Origin: Pseudomonadales bacterium
GTDB lineage: Bacteria > Pseudomonadota > Gammaproteobacteria > Pseudomonadales > Azotimanducaceae
Assembly (NCBI GenBank): GCA_022825925.1
Contig: JAJDVW010000142.1
Span: 1 to 64,000 of the forward strand
Reading direction: 5' to 3'
Length of the DNA: 64,000 nucleotides
This document shows positions 28,177-37,104 of the stretch, in pieces. Position 1 is the stretch's first letter, and every line of letters begins with the position of its first letter. The translations under genes were made by a program, and so were the position numbers. Below the pieces are notes generated by a model. It made no database searches and had not been told where the DNA came from. It worked only from the letters and a program-made list of their open reading frames with translations.

Positions 28177-29400
28177 TCAGCGGCCCTCAGCGCCCGAGGC
28201 AGGGTTCCAATCCGGCCACCAGCCGTCCGGCACCGCCCGATCCTCGGCCACGGCGAGCCCCGGCACCGCGACGATGCCGGACTGGCCGCGGAGCAGCGGC
28301 CAGCGCGAGCGTCGCCACGGCGGAATGCCGGCTTCCCGGAACAGCGCCTTGAGCGTCTTGGTCACGCCCCTTCCCGCCGGCGTGACGCGTTCTCCCCCGC
28401 GCCGGTACGCGACGGCGCACGGCGCTCCCTCGGCAAGACCGCACGCCCCGCGCCGCCACACGATGCGTCCGTGCGGCAGCGCGATCGTCTCGCCCGCGCG
28501 TCCGCACACCGGCGCACCGGCCGGGGACCGGGGCGCATCGCGCTCCACCAGGTGCAGACGTCCACCGTGACGCCGGACGGTGCGGCCATCTGGCAACGTC
28601 ACCACCGGCGTTGCTCCCGGGCGCGCGGCGGCCTGGCGCAGCAACTCGTCCAGGCACCGTTCCGACACGGCGGCCCCCAACCAGCGGCGCAGCGTCGCGC
28701 GGTCGAGTCTCGCCACTGGAAGCGGCCCCCCGGCGGGCGCGACCGTCCATGCGCCGGCCGCAGCCGCCAGGGCCCGCGCCGCGCCGGGGTAGCGGACCTC
28801 GAGACGCGGCAGGATCTCGTGGCGAATGAAGTTGCGGTCGTAGGCCGTGTCCGCGTTCGTCGCATCCTCCACCCACTCAAGCCCGTGCTCCCGCGCATAC
28901 GCGCGGAGCGTCTCCTTGCGCAGGTCCAGCAGCGGTCGGAGCAGCGCTCCCTTCCCAAGGGGACGCTCCCGGGGCATGCCGACCGGCGCGCGTCCCGTCG
29001 CCAGTTGCCAGAGCACGGTTTCCGCCTGATCGTCGGCGTGATGGGCGAGCAGCAGCGACTCCCCTTGCCCCAGCGTCCGCGCCCAGGCCCGGTAGCGCGC
29101 CCATCGCGCCCCGGCCTCGACGTTGCCGGGCGGCACCGGCGCGGCGAGCGCCTGCAACGCGACTCCGAGCCGCGCCGCCACGGTACGGCAGTGCCGCTCC
29201 CAGCGCACCGCGTCCGGCTGCAGCCCGTGATTGACGTGCAGGGCGCGTACGCCGGCCCGGGCCGCGCGCGTCGCCACCGCGTGCAGCAGCACGGTCGAGT
29301 CGACCCCGCCGCTCCAGGCGACCGCGACGGCCGCCGCCGGCGGGACGGCCGCGACGGCCTCGCGCACCTCGAACGACGGTCCTGCCTGCTCCCGCCTCAC
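28177..29400 (-). CDS. tilS: tRNA(Ile)-lysidine synthetase TilS
   Basis: TilS converts C34 of tRNA-Ile(CAU) to lysidine so that AUA is read as isoleucine; it is essential in most bacteria. The 407-residue protein has the PP-loop SGGVDST (about residues 30-36), the HHADDQAETVLW motif, and DATNADTAYDRNFIRHEILP in the catalytic domain, then a substrate-binding region and a C-terminal TilS_C domain with TPAGRG and LKALFREAGIPPWRR. GTG at 29400 overlaps the dnaE stop (GTGA). accA, often located between dnaE and tilS, is not here. Confidence 0.94.
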   Translation of the reverse strand: MRREQAGPSFEVREAVAAVPPAAAVAVAWSGGVDSTVLLHAVATRAARAGVRALHVNHGLQPDAVRWERHCRTVAARLGVALQALAAPVPPGNVEAGARWARYRAWARTLGQGESLLLAHHADDQAETVLWQLATGRAPVGMPRERPLGKGALLRPLLDLRKETLRAYAREHGLEWVEDATNADTAYDRNFIRHEILPRLEVRYPGAARALAAAAGAWTVAPAGGPLPVARLDRATLRRWLGAAVSERCLDELLRQAAARPGATPVVTLPDGRTVRRHGGRLHLVERDAPRSPAGAPVCGRAGETIALPHGRIVWRRGACGLAEGAPCAVAYRRGGERVTPAGRGVTKTLKALFREAGIPPWRRSRWPLLRGQSGIVAVPGLAVAEDRAVPDGWWPDWNPASGAEGR

Positions 29401-32400
29401 GCCGGCGTGGGCTGGCCGGGGTAGACCACGCGGACGCTCCCCGCCCCGAAGGCGTTCCGCAGGCCGTGGAGGAGGTCGTCGCTCGGCGTGACCCGCCAAC
29501 GCTCCCCCAGGCGCACCCGGCCGCTCGCGCCCCCGCAGCGGTATGTCACGGCGACCGGACAGCCCGCGCCGTTCGCCGCCCCGGTGCAGTGCGACTCGAG
29601 CACGGTCTGCAGGCGGCCCCCGAAATCGCCACCGACGCCGTCGTCCGCCAGGGTAATCTCGAGCCGGCTCGCGAACCGCGCGCGCGCCTCCGCGATCGTG
29701 TAGACCGCATCGGCGCGCAGCCGCTTGCCCCGGAAGTCGTCGTCCTGTACGACCCCCTCGACCACCAGCAGCGCGTCCTTGCGCAGCTTCGCCCGGTTCG
29801 CCAGGAACGTCTCGCCGAACACGCTGGCCTCGATGCGCGCGCTCCGGTCGTCCAGCTCCGCGAAGGCCATGCCGCCGCCGTTCGCGCCCGCACGCGTGCG
29901 CTGCGAGACGACCAGCCCCGCCACGAGCCGCCGCCCGCCGCCTGTCTCGAGATCGGCGATCCGCTGCGGGGAGAACTCCCGCAGTTCGGCGATGTAGTCG
30001 TCGATGGGGTGGCCCGTGAGGTACAGGCCGAGCGTCTCCTTCTCCGCGGCGAGACGGTCCCGCCGGCTCCAGGGCGGCGCCTCCGCGCCGCCCTGGAGCC
30101 CGGTCTGGGTCTTCACGCCCCCGAACATGTCGTGCACGCCGAGTTCCGCGTCGCGCGCCGCCTGCTCCGCACCCTGCAGGGCCGCCGGAACCTCGGCCGT
30201 CAGGCGGGCGCGCACCGCGTCCAGGGTCTCGCCGGGCTCCGCGAAACCGTCCATCGCCCCCGCGCGGACGAGGGCCTCGACGACCCGCTTGCCGGCGCGT
30301 CGCCCGTCGATCCGGGCGCAGAAGTCCCGCAGGTCCTGGAAGGGTCCGCCCGTTGCGCGTTCCGCCACAAGGGCCTCCACGGGTCCTGCGCCTACCTCGC
30401 GGATGGCGCCGAGGCCGTAGAGGATGCCGTCCGGATCGTCGCCGCGGTTGCCGGCAGCGCCGTTGGCGCCGCGCGCCGGCGTGGTGACGGCGGCGGAGAA
30501 CCGGTACGCGCTGCGGTTCACGTCCGGCGGGAGCAGGGTCAACCCCATGCTGCGCACTTCGTCCACGAGCGTCACGACCTTCTCGACGTTGCCCATGTCG
30601 GCCGACAGCACGGCGGCCATGAACTCGGCCGGATAGTGCGTCTTGAGCCACGCCGTCTGGAAGCTCACGATCCCGTACGTGGTGGCGTGTCCCTTGACGA
30701 ACGCGTACCCGGCGAACTTCTCCATCTGGTCGAAGATGCCGCTCGCGAGTTCCGGGGCGACGCCGCGCTCCCGCGCCCCGTCCATGAACTCGGACCGCAC
30801 GCGGGCCATCTCGTCGGGCTTCTTCTTGCCCATCGCGCGCCGCAGCAGGTCCGCCTGGCCGAGGGTGAATCCCGCCAGCGACTGCGCCGCGCTCATCACC
30901 TGCTCCTGGTAGAGCATGACGCCGTACGTCCCCTTCAGCGCGGCCTCCAGGAGCGGATGCGGGTACTCCACCCGCGCCCGGCCATGCTTGCGCCGGATGT
31001 AGTCGTCCATGGCGCCGGACTGCATCGGACCCGGTCGGTACAGCGCGACCAGCGCGATGATGTCGTTGATGTTGTCGGGCTGGAGGTTCCTGATGAGTTC
31101 CTTCATGCCCGAGCTTTCGAGCTGGAACACCGCCGTGGTCGCGGCGCTCCGCAGCAGTTCGAACGTCGGCTCGTCGTCGAACGCGATCGCGTCGATGTCG
31201 ACCGGCGCCGCGCCGGCCCCCGCGCGCCGCTCGTTCACGGCCCGCACGGCCCAGTCGATGATCGTGAGGGTCTTGAGGCCCAGGAAGTCGAATTTGACGA
31301 GCCCGACGCGTTCGACGTCGTCCTTGTCGAACTGCGACACGGCGCCGCCGCTCGCGTCGTCGGCGTACAGCGGCACGAACTCGGTCAGCGCGGACGGCGC
31401 GATGACCACGCCCCCGGCGTGGCGGCCGACGTTGCGGACGATCCCCTCGAGCCGGTACGCCATGTCGACGATCTCGGCGGCGTCCTCGTTCTCGTCGATG
31501 AACTGCGCGAGGTCGGGTTCGCGGGCCACGGCCGTGGCGAGGGTCATGCCCACCTCGAACGGGATCATCTTGGCGATCCGGTCGCCGAGGCCATACGGCT
31601 TGCCCTGCACGCGGGTCACGTCCCGCACCACCGCGCGGGCCGCCATCGTTCCGAAGGTCACGATCTGGCTCACGGCGTCGCGGCCGTACCGCTCCGCCAC
31701 GTGGTTGATGACGGAGTCGCGTCCCTCCATGCAGAAGTCGATGTCGAAGTCCGGCATCGACACCCGTTCGGGATTCAGAAAGCGCTCGAAAATGAGGTCG
31801 TAAGCAATCGGGTCTACGTTGGTTATGCCCAACGCCCACGCGACGAGGGAACCCGACCCGGACCCACGCCCCGGACCCACGGGCACGCCGTGTTCCCGCG
31901 CCCAGGTCACGAACTCGGCGACGATCAGGTAGTACCCCGAGAAGCCCATCTGACGGATGACGCCGAGCTCGTAGGCGAGGCGTTCGTCGTACACCGAGCC
32001 GCCGGCGGACCCGTTCAGCTTGGCCTCGAGTCCCGCGGCGGCGGACCGGTCGAGGTGCTCCTCCAGCGACACCCCGTCGGGGACGGGGAAGGCCGGCAGG
32101 TGATACGTGCCGAGCTCGAGGTCGAAATTGCAGCGCGTGGCTATCTCGACGGAGTTCTCGAGCGCTTCCGGCAGGTCCGCGAACAGTTCCGTCATGGCGG
32201 CCGCGGGCCGCAGGTACTGCTGCCCGCTGTAGCGGCGCGGCCGCCGCGGGTCCTCCAGCGTGCGTCCTTCCTGGATGCAGACGCGGGTCTCGTGCGCCTC
32301 GAAGTCGTCGGCATCCAGGAAACACACGTCGTTGGTGGCGACCACCGGGAATCCGCCGCGCGTCGCGAGTTTCACGGCCGCGGCGAGGTAGCGGTCCTCT

Positions 32401-32912
32401 TCCGGCCGTCCCGTGCGGCGCACCTCCAGGTAGAAGCGGTCCCCGAAGGCGCTTCTCCACTCCTCCGCCAGGCACGCGGCGCGCTCGGCGCCGCCCGCGA
32501 GGAGCGCGCGGCCCACGTCGCCCTCGCCGGCGCCCGAAAGTGCGATCAGCCCGCGCGCGGCCTCCAGGATCCACTCCCGTTCCGCCACGCCCGCCCGGCC
32601 GCCGCCGGCGTGCACGCGGCTGATCAGCCTGAGCAGCCCGGCATAGCCGTCCGTCGACGTGGCCAGGAGCAGGCAGCGGTCGACGCCGTCGTCGGGACTC
32701 CGGTAGCGCATGTCCGCGCCCACGAGGGGCTTCACCCCCGCGGACTGGCACGCTTCGTAGAACTTCACCAGGCCGAACAGGTTGGCGCGGTCGGTCACGG
32801 CCACCGCCGGCATCCCGAGTTCGGCGGAGCGGCGCACGAGGTCGGGGACACGGATCAGCCCGTCGCTGATCGAGTACTCGGTGTGCACGGAGAGGTGTAC
32901 GAACCCCGTCAT
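29397..32912 (-). CDS. dnaE: DNA polymerase III alpha subunit (DnaE)
   Basis: DnaE is the replicative polymerase. The 1171-residue protein has an N-terminal PHP domain (HLSVHTEYSISDGLI), the C-family polymerase core with PDFDIDFCMEGRD holding two catalytic aspartates and the third in the FDFLGLKTLTIID region, helix-hairpin-helix elements, the beta-clamp-binding area near QADLLRRAMGKKK downstream, and a C-terminal OB fold (AELDDRSARIEASVF). Length matches DnaE1 of gammaproteobacteria. It lies 13 nt after rnhB in the lpxB-rnhB-dnaE-tilS operon. Confidence 0.98.
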   Translation of the reverse strand: MTGFVHLSVHTEYSISDGLIRVPDLVRRSAELGMPAVAVTDRANLFGLVKFYEACQSAGVKPLVGADMRYRSPDDGVDRCLLLATSTDGYAGLLRLISRVHAGGGRAGVAEREWILEAARGLIALSGAGEGDVGRALLAGGAERAACLAEEWRSAFGDRFYLEVRRTGRPEEDRYLAAAVKLATRGGFPVVATNDVCFLDADDFEAHETRVCIQEGRTLEDPRRPRRYSGQQYLRPAAAMTELFADLPEALENSVEIATRCNFDLELGTYHLPAFPVPDGVSLEEHLDRSAAAGLEAKLNGSAGGSVYDERLAYELGVIRQMGFSGYYLIVAEFVTWAREHGVPVGPGRGSGSGSLVAWALGITNVDPIAYDLIFERFLNPERVSMPDFDIDFCMEGRDSVINHVAERYGRDAVSQIVTFGTMAARAVVRDVTRVQGKPYGLGDRIAKMIPFEVGMTLATAVAREPDLAQFIDENEDAAEIVDMAYRLEGIVRNVGRHAGGVVIAPSALTEFVPLYADDASGGAVSQFDKDDVERVGLVKFDFLGLKTLTIIDWAVRAVNERRAGAGAAPVDIDAIAFDDEPTFELLRSAATTAVFQLESSGMKELIRNLQPDNINDIIALVALYRPGPMQSGAMDDYIRRKHGRARVEYPHPLLEAALKGTYGVMLYQEQVMSAAQSLAGFTLGQADLLRRAMGKKKPDEMARVRSEFMDGARERGVAPELASGIFDQMEKFAGYAFVKGHATTYGIVSFQTAWLKTHYPAEFMAAVLSADMGNVEKVVTLVDEVRSMGLTLLPPDVNRSAYRFSAAVTTPARGANGAAGNRGDDPDGILYGLGAIREVGAGPVEALVAERATGGPFQDLRDFCARIDGRRAGKRVVEALVRAGAMDGFAEPGETLDAVRARLTAEVPAALQGAEQAARDAELGVHDMFGGVKTQTGLQGGAEAPPWSRRDRLAAEKETLGLYLTGHPIDDYIAELREFSPQRIADLETGGGRRLVAGLVVSQRTRAGANGGGMAFAELDDRSARIEASVFGETFLANRAKLRKDALLVVEGVVQDDDFRGKRLRADAVYTIAEARARFASRLEITLADDGVGGDFGGRLQTVLESHCTGAANGAGCPVAVTYRCGGASGRVRLGERWRVTPSDDLLHGLRNAFGAGSVRVVYPGQPTPA

Positions 32913-32925
32913 GGCCCTGACTCCG

Positions 32926-33600
32926 TCATGGCCCCGACTCCGGCGCCGCAGGGCGGCGCCACCCCAGTTCGAGCTGATCCTCCTCCAGCGCCCGCAGGCA
33001 CGAGCGGATCGGCGCGAAGCTCCGGCGGTGGACGGGCGTCGGGCCCCACCGGTCGAGGGCGTAGAGGTGCGCCGCGGTCGCGTAGCCCTTGTGCTTCTCG
33101 AAGCCGTAGTTGCCGTACCGCTCCGCCAGCGCGCACATCTCCGCGTCCCGCTCGACCTTGGCGAGGATCGACGCCGCGCCGATGGCCGCGAGCCGCGCGT
33201 CCCCGCCCACGACGGTGACCGTCGCGCACGGCAGCGCCGGCGCCAGGTTCCCGTCCACGTAGGCGACGTCCGGGCGGATCGCGAGCCCCACGACCGCCCG
33301 GTGCATGGCGAGCAGCGTGGCGCCGAGCACGTTGAGCCGGTCCACCTCCTCGACCTCCGCGCGCCCGAGCGCCCAAGCGCGCGCCCCGCACCGGATCTCC
33401 TCCGCCAGTTCCTCCCGGCGTTTCGCGGAAAGCACCTTGGAGTCCGCGACGCCTTCGATCGGACGGGCGCGATCCAGGACCACGGCCGCCGCGACCACCG
33501 GCCCCGCCAGCGGTCCCCGGCCGACCTCGTCGACCCCGGCCGCCACCGTACCGTTCCCGATCCGTTCCGGGGCCTCGAGCAGGGACACGGGGTTCAGCAT
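32926..33600 (-). CDS. rnhB: Ribonuclease HII
   Basis: RNase HII cuts 5' to ribonucleotides embedded in DNA. The 224-residue protein contains the catalytic DEVGRG motif (Asp-Glu at about 24-25), [17 protein letters not shown], and the C-terminal HKGYATAAH. The ATG at 33600 overlaps the lpxB stop by 7 nt. The lpxB-rnhB-dnaE order is conserved across gammaproteobacteria, which supports the call. Confidence 0.97.
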   Translation of the reverse strand: MLNPVSLLEAPERIGNGTVAAGVDEVGRGPLAGPVVAAAVVLDRARPIEGVADSKVLSAKRREELAEEIRCGARAWALGRAEVEEVDRLNVLGATLLAMHRAVVGLAIRPDVAYVDGNLAPALPCATVTVVGGDARLAAIGAASILAKVERDAEMCALAERYGNYGFEKHKGYATAAHLYALDRWGPTPVHRRSFAPIRSCLRALEEDQLELGWRRPAAPESGP

Positions 33601-34745
33601 CGGGTCACCAGGGAGAGGACCGTGCGCGCGGCGTTCTCGGAAGCCCCGAGCCGCAGGTTGGCATGCTGCCGCTCGAACTCCCCGAAGTACTCGGGGTCCC
33701 GTCGCGCCCGGGTGATCTCGCCCAGCAAGGCGTCGGCCAGCACGTCGGGCCGGGCGTCGTCCTGCAGCAGTTCCGGAACGAGGCGACGGCCGCTCAGGAT
33801 GTTCGGCAACGCGACGAACTCCGAGCGCTTGAGCGCCTTGACGATGCGGTACGTCACCGCCCCGAGCCGGTAGGTCACGGCCATCGGTCGACGCAGCAGC
33901 ATCGCCTCCAGCGTCCCGGTCCCCGACTTCACCAGCACGCCGTCCGAGGCCGCGAGCACGGTCCTCGCGTTACCATCCGCGAGACGCACGTCCAGTCCGT
34001 CGAACGCCCGGCGGCGTGCCTCCAGGGCATCCCGTATCCGCCGGTTCGCGCACGGCACGACGAAAGCGCATGGCCGCAGCGACTCGGCCAGGCGCACCGC
34101 CGTGCGCAGAAACGTGTCCGCCATCATGTCGATCTCCGACATGCGGCTGCCCGGGAGTAGCGCGATGACGGTGACGTCGTCCGGCAGCGCGAGCTCGGCG
34201 CGGGCCGCCCGGCGTCCCTCCGCCCCACCGTCCCCAGGGGCGATCTCGTCCGCGAACGGATGGCCCACGAACACCGCCCGTACGCCGCGATCCTCGTAGA
34301 GCGCGGGCTCGAACGGAAAGAGCGCCATGACGACGTCGGTGGACCGGCCGATCTTCTTCACGCGCCCGCGCCGCCAAGCGTAGACCGAGGGGCTGACGTA
34401 GTGCGCGGTCGGGATTCCGCACCGCTTGACGCGGCGCTCGAGCAGCAGGTTGAAGACGTTGAAGTCGACGCCGACGACGACGTCCATCGGCGTCCGGGTG
34501 AAGTGACCGACCAGGTCGGTCAGGGTGCGAAACAGGTCCGGCAGGCGCTTCAGGGGGTCGACGAAGCCATTGACGTTGAAGCAAGACATGTCGGCGCGGG
34601 GCAACAGGCCCTCGGCCAGCATCCTTTCGCCCCCCACGCCGGTGAATTCGACGTCCGGTACGTGCCGCCGCGTAGCGCGCATCAGACCACTGCCCAGCGC
34701 ATCTCCCGATGACTCGCCGGCAACGATGCCGATGCGCAGCGGCAC
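33594..34745 (-). CDS. lpxB: Lipid-A-disaccharide synthase
   Basis: LpxB joins UDP-diacylglucosamine and lipid X into the lipid A disaccharide at the inner membrane face. The 383-residue GT19-family protein begins with [10 protein letters not shown], the family hallmark, and has the [14 protein letters not shown] segment, [11 protein letters not shown], the donor-site [10 protein letters not shown], and the [15 protein letters not shown] stretch. Normal length. With kdsA it shows a lipopolysaccharide-producing cell. It is the first gene of the leftward lpxB-rnhB-dnaE-tilS unit; the lpxA/fabZ genes that usually precede it are not here. Confidence 0.97.
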   Translation of the reverse strand: MPLRIGIVAGESSGDALGSGLMRATRRHVPDVEFTGVGGERMLAEGLLPRADMSCFNVNGFVDPLKRLPDLFRTLTDLVGHFTRTPMDVVVGVDFNVFNLLLERRVKRCGIPTAHYVSPSVYAWRRGRVKKIGRSTDVVMALFPFEPALYEDRGVRAVFVGHPFADEIAPGDGGAEGRRAARAELALPDDVTVIALLPGSRMSEIDMMADTFLRTAVRLAESLRPCAFVVPCANRRIRDALEARRRAFDGLDVRLADGNARTVLAASDGVLVKSGTGTLEAMLLRRPMAVTYRLGAVTYRIVKALKRSEFVALPNILSGRRLVPELLQDDARPDVLADALLGEITRARRDPEYFGEFERQHANLRLGASENAARTVLSLVTRC

Positions 34746-34883
34746 GGAACGCTACTGTCGATTCGGCTTCATGGACGCCACGGGATCATAGCCCCCGGTG
34801 CGCGAAACGCAAGGCCGGCCTGCCTCCCGTCAGTCTCCCGTCAGGCATCGAGGGCCTCGTCAGAGGCGTCGGCGGAGGGCTCC

Positions 34884-36068
34884 TCAGAGGACCTCGTCGG
34901 AGCCGCGCCGGCGCGAGCCGTGGCGGACGGCAGTCCCCTCCGCCCGAAAGACATAACGCGCCGCGAGGGCGAAGTTCAAGATCGCCCCGAGCCCGACGCC
35001 CGCCACCAGGGCCACCCAGCGGTGCGCGTCGAACCACGCCAGGAAAGTCGTAAGCCCGGCGTACCCTCCAGCATTCGCGATCAGGCCCGTGAGGCTCGCG
35101 AGGACGAAGCGACCCCACTGCGGGACGCGGCGATCCGGCGGAAAGTCGCCGAAGGTGACCCTGCGGTTCGCGAACCAGTTCCACGTCACCGCCGGCCAGA
35201 AGGAGATGCCGCGGGCCAGACGATGGTCCAGTCCGACCCACTGGAGGACCACGTAGCAGGCTACGTCCAGCACGAAGCCGCTCGCTCCCACGGCCCCGAA
35301 GACGGCGAGACGCCGAGCCAGGCGGCCAAGGCGCCCTTGCCCGCTCCCCCGCCGCGCCCGGAACGCGTAGAGTCGCGCGAGCTGCCCGAGGTATGCGGCG
35401 AGAACCCGCAGGTTCATCTTGCTCGCGCCCGTGCTCCGGTCACGAAAGTCGATCGGCACCTCCGCGACGCGCAGGCGGCCCCGCACCATCAGTTCGAGCG
35501 CGATCTTGTAGCCCCCCGGGCGCAGCCGGTCCGCGGCGGGCAGGATGCGGCGATCCACGGCGAAGAAGCCCGAGAGCGGGTCGCCGCACGAGACGAGCGG
35601 ACGCGCGAGCGCGGTGGCCAGACGCGAGCCCAGGAGCCGGGGCGGACTCCACGACGGATCGACGGAGCCGCCCGCGCCGTAGCGGCTGCCGAGCGCCAGT
35701 TCCGCGCCGGCGTCGAGCGCCGCGAGCAGCCGCGGAATGCGCTCCGGCGGGTGCGACAGGTCGGCGTCCATCACGACGATCCTGTCGAACCGGGCGAGCC
35801 GGATGCCGAGCAGCACCGAGCGCGAGAGGTCGCGCGCGACGCCCGTGCGCACATGCAGCCGCACGGGGGCCGTGCGCGCCAGCTCGCCAACGATGCGCTC
35901 CGTGCCGTCGTCCGAGTCGTCGTCGACCAGGAGCAGTTCCCATTCCCACCCGCAACCGGCGAGCGCGCTCACCAGCCGCTCCACCAGCGCGGCAAGCCCC
36001 GCCGCCTCCCGGAACGTGGGGACGACGACCGACACCGCCTCGACGCGGGCCGGCGGCGAACCTCTCAT
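34884..36068 (-). CDS. GT2 polyprenyl-phosphate glycosyltransferase fused to GtrA-like membrane domain
   Basis: Residues 1-235 form a family 2 glycosyltransferase of the dolichol-phosphate mannosyltransferase type: VVVPTFREAAGLAALVERL, the VMDADLSHPPERIP metal/donor motif, and DPLSGFFAVDR. After a basic linker (about 236-250) comes a GtrA domain with four predicted membrane helices and the characteristic WNWFANRRVTFGDF. Such fusions make a lipid-linked sugar and probably help flip it, for envelope polymer decoration; the sugar cannot be read from sequence. The ATG at 36068 is chosen because residues before it lack similarity. It lies 138 nt upstream of lpxB and may be separately transcribed. 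Confidence 0.9.
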   Translation of the reverse strand: MRGSPPARVEAVSVVVPTFREAAGLAALVERLVSALAGCGWEWELLLVDDDSDDGTERIVGELARTAPVRLHVRTGVARDLSRSVLLGIRLARFDRIVVMDADLSHPPERIPRLLAALDAGAELALGSRYGAGGSVDPSWSPPRLLGSRLATALARPLVSCGDPLSGFFAVDRRILPAADRLRPGGYKIALELMVRGRLRVAEVPIDFRDRSTGASKMNLRVLAAYLGQLARLYAFRARRGSGQGRLGRLARRLAVFGAVGASGFVLDVACYVVLQWVGLDHRLARGISFWPAVTWNWFANRRVTFGDFPPDRRVPQWGRFVLASLTGLIANAGGYAGLTTFLAWFDAHRWVALVAGVGLGAILNFALAARYVFRAEGTAVRHGSRRRGSDEVL

Positions 36069-36426
36069 CCGTTGTCTCCGTCCCCGGACGGAGTGGCGCG
36101 CGGACACCGGGGGCGACCGCGCCGGCTTCAGGCGGCCCGGTTGTGAGCGACCGCCTCGCCGAGGCCCTCCGGCAGACCTCCCAGGTGGACCAGCCGCTCT
36201 CCAGGTCCGGCCCGACCGGCTTCGACTCGCTCGAGGCGAGTGGCGCGTTGCCGGAGATCCTGTCCCAAGGATCGCTGTCCGCTCAATGCCGGCCCGGCGA
36301 TGGCAACGCCAACGACAGGACCGGCGATCGGTTCCGGTCACTTGGGCGGCGGCCCATCACGGTCGCCGGCCTGCAAACTGGCCACATGGCGCAGGTTCCG
36401 GCGTACTTTCCGTCACGCTAGAGCAT
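36069..36426. other. Non-coding gap, no feature recognised
   Basis: This 358-base stretch lies between the glycosyltransferase start and the coiled-coil gene stop. It is less codon-like than its surroundings and I find no homologous fragment, RNA gene or strong hairpin with a T-run. It must contain the promoter for the leftward glycosyltransferase gene if that is not co-transcribed with the coiled-coil gene. Confidence 0.35.
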
Positions 36427-36951
36427 TCACAGCAACTTGACCAGGGCGACGATCAGGCCGCCCTGGGCGATCAGGGCCCCGATCATCCACTTGAGAAGCT
36501 CGGCCTTCACCACCGCGATGTCCGTCCTGACGTCCGCGATGTCCTTCTCGACCGCCGCCTTGACCCCCGCGATGTCCTCCTGGACCGCCGCGATGTCCTT
36601 CTCGACCGCCGCCTTGACCGCCGCGATGTCCTTCTCGACCGCCGCCTTGACCGCCGCGATGTCCTCCTGGACCGCCGCCTTGACCGCCGCGATGTCCTTC
36701 TCGACCGCCGCCTTGACCGCCGCGATGTCCTTCTCGACCGCCGCCTTGACCGCCGCGATGTCCTTCTCGACCGCCGCCTTGACCGCCGCGATGTCCCTCT
36801 GGACCGCCCCGATGTCGGCCTTGGTAGCCAGATTGGCGTTGAGCAGGGCGACCTGTTCGTCCGCCAGTGTCTCGGCCTGCTGCTCGGTGAAGCCGCAGCC
36901 GGTCAGGCGTTTGACGAAACGGTGGGTGTCGAAGGCAATGGCCTCGGTCAT
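36427..36951 (-). CDS. Tail-anchored hendecad-repeat coiled-coil protein (DUF1640-like)
   Basis: This 174-residue protein has three parts: a compact N terminus (FDTHRFVKRLTGCGFTEQQAETLADEQ, about 7-33, the pattern of DUF1640/CCDC90-like proteins), a long coiled coil (53-150), and one C-terminal transmembrane helix (155-173) with almost nothing beyond it. The coiled coil is built of near-identical 11-residue units DIAAVKAAVEK: six in a row, then a 7-residue unit, an 11, a 7, and a final partial unit. ATG at 36951 is preferred over an upstream TTG, with GGAG four bases before it. The function of bacterial members is unknown; a membrane-tethered rod is the structural inference. Confidence 0.82.
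   Translation of the reverse strand: MTEAIAFDTHRFVKRLTGCGFTEQQAETLADEQVALLNANLATKADIGAVQRDIAAVKAAVEKDIAAVKAAVEKDIAAVKAAVEKDIAAVKAAVQEDIAAVKAAVEKDIAAVKAAVEKDIAAVQEDIAGVKAAVEKDIADVRTDIAVVKAELLKWMIGALIAQGGLIVALVKLL
36544..36795. repeat. 33-bp tandem repeats inside the coiled-coil gene
   Basis: The coding DNA for residues 53-136 consists of nearly identical 33-bp units (about seven full units, with a 21-bp short unit interrupting). The high nucleotide identity, beyond what protein conservation needs, indicates recent expansion by slippage or unequal crossing-over. Unit number is likely to vary between strains. Confidence 0.85.
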
Positions 36952-37104
36952 GGGCTCCAATCATATACCACGGTCCGGTGGATCGAGGGGTTGCGGCACC
37001 GCGCCATGCGGGCGTGGCCACGGCTGGCACGGTTCGGCGTGATCGACGCCCCGGCCGTCGAATTGCGGGTGGCCCCGATCTACTCAGAACGGGCTCCCGC
37101 CCGG

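Noticed and set aside
29466-33218. A 1250-codon open frame on the plus strand
   Set aside because: Antisense shadow of dnaE and rnhB; long open frames are expected opposite high-GC codons.
36544-36795. Possible CRISPR array (33-bp repeats)
   Set aside because: Units are directly adjacent without spacers and are in frame within a coiled-coil gene; no cas genes are near.
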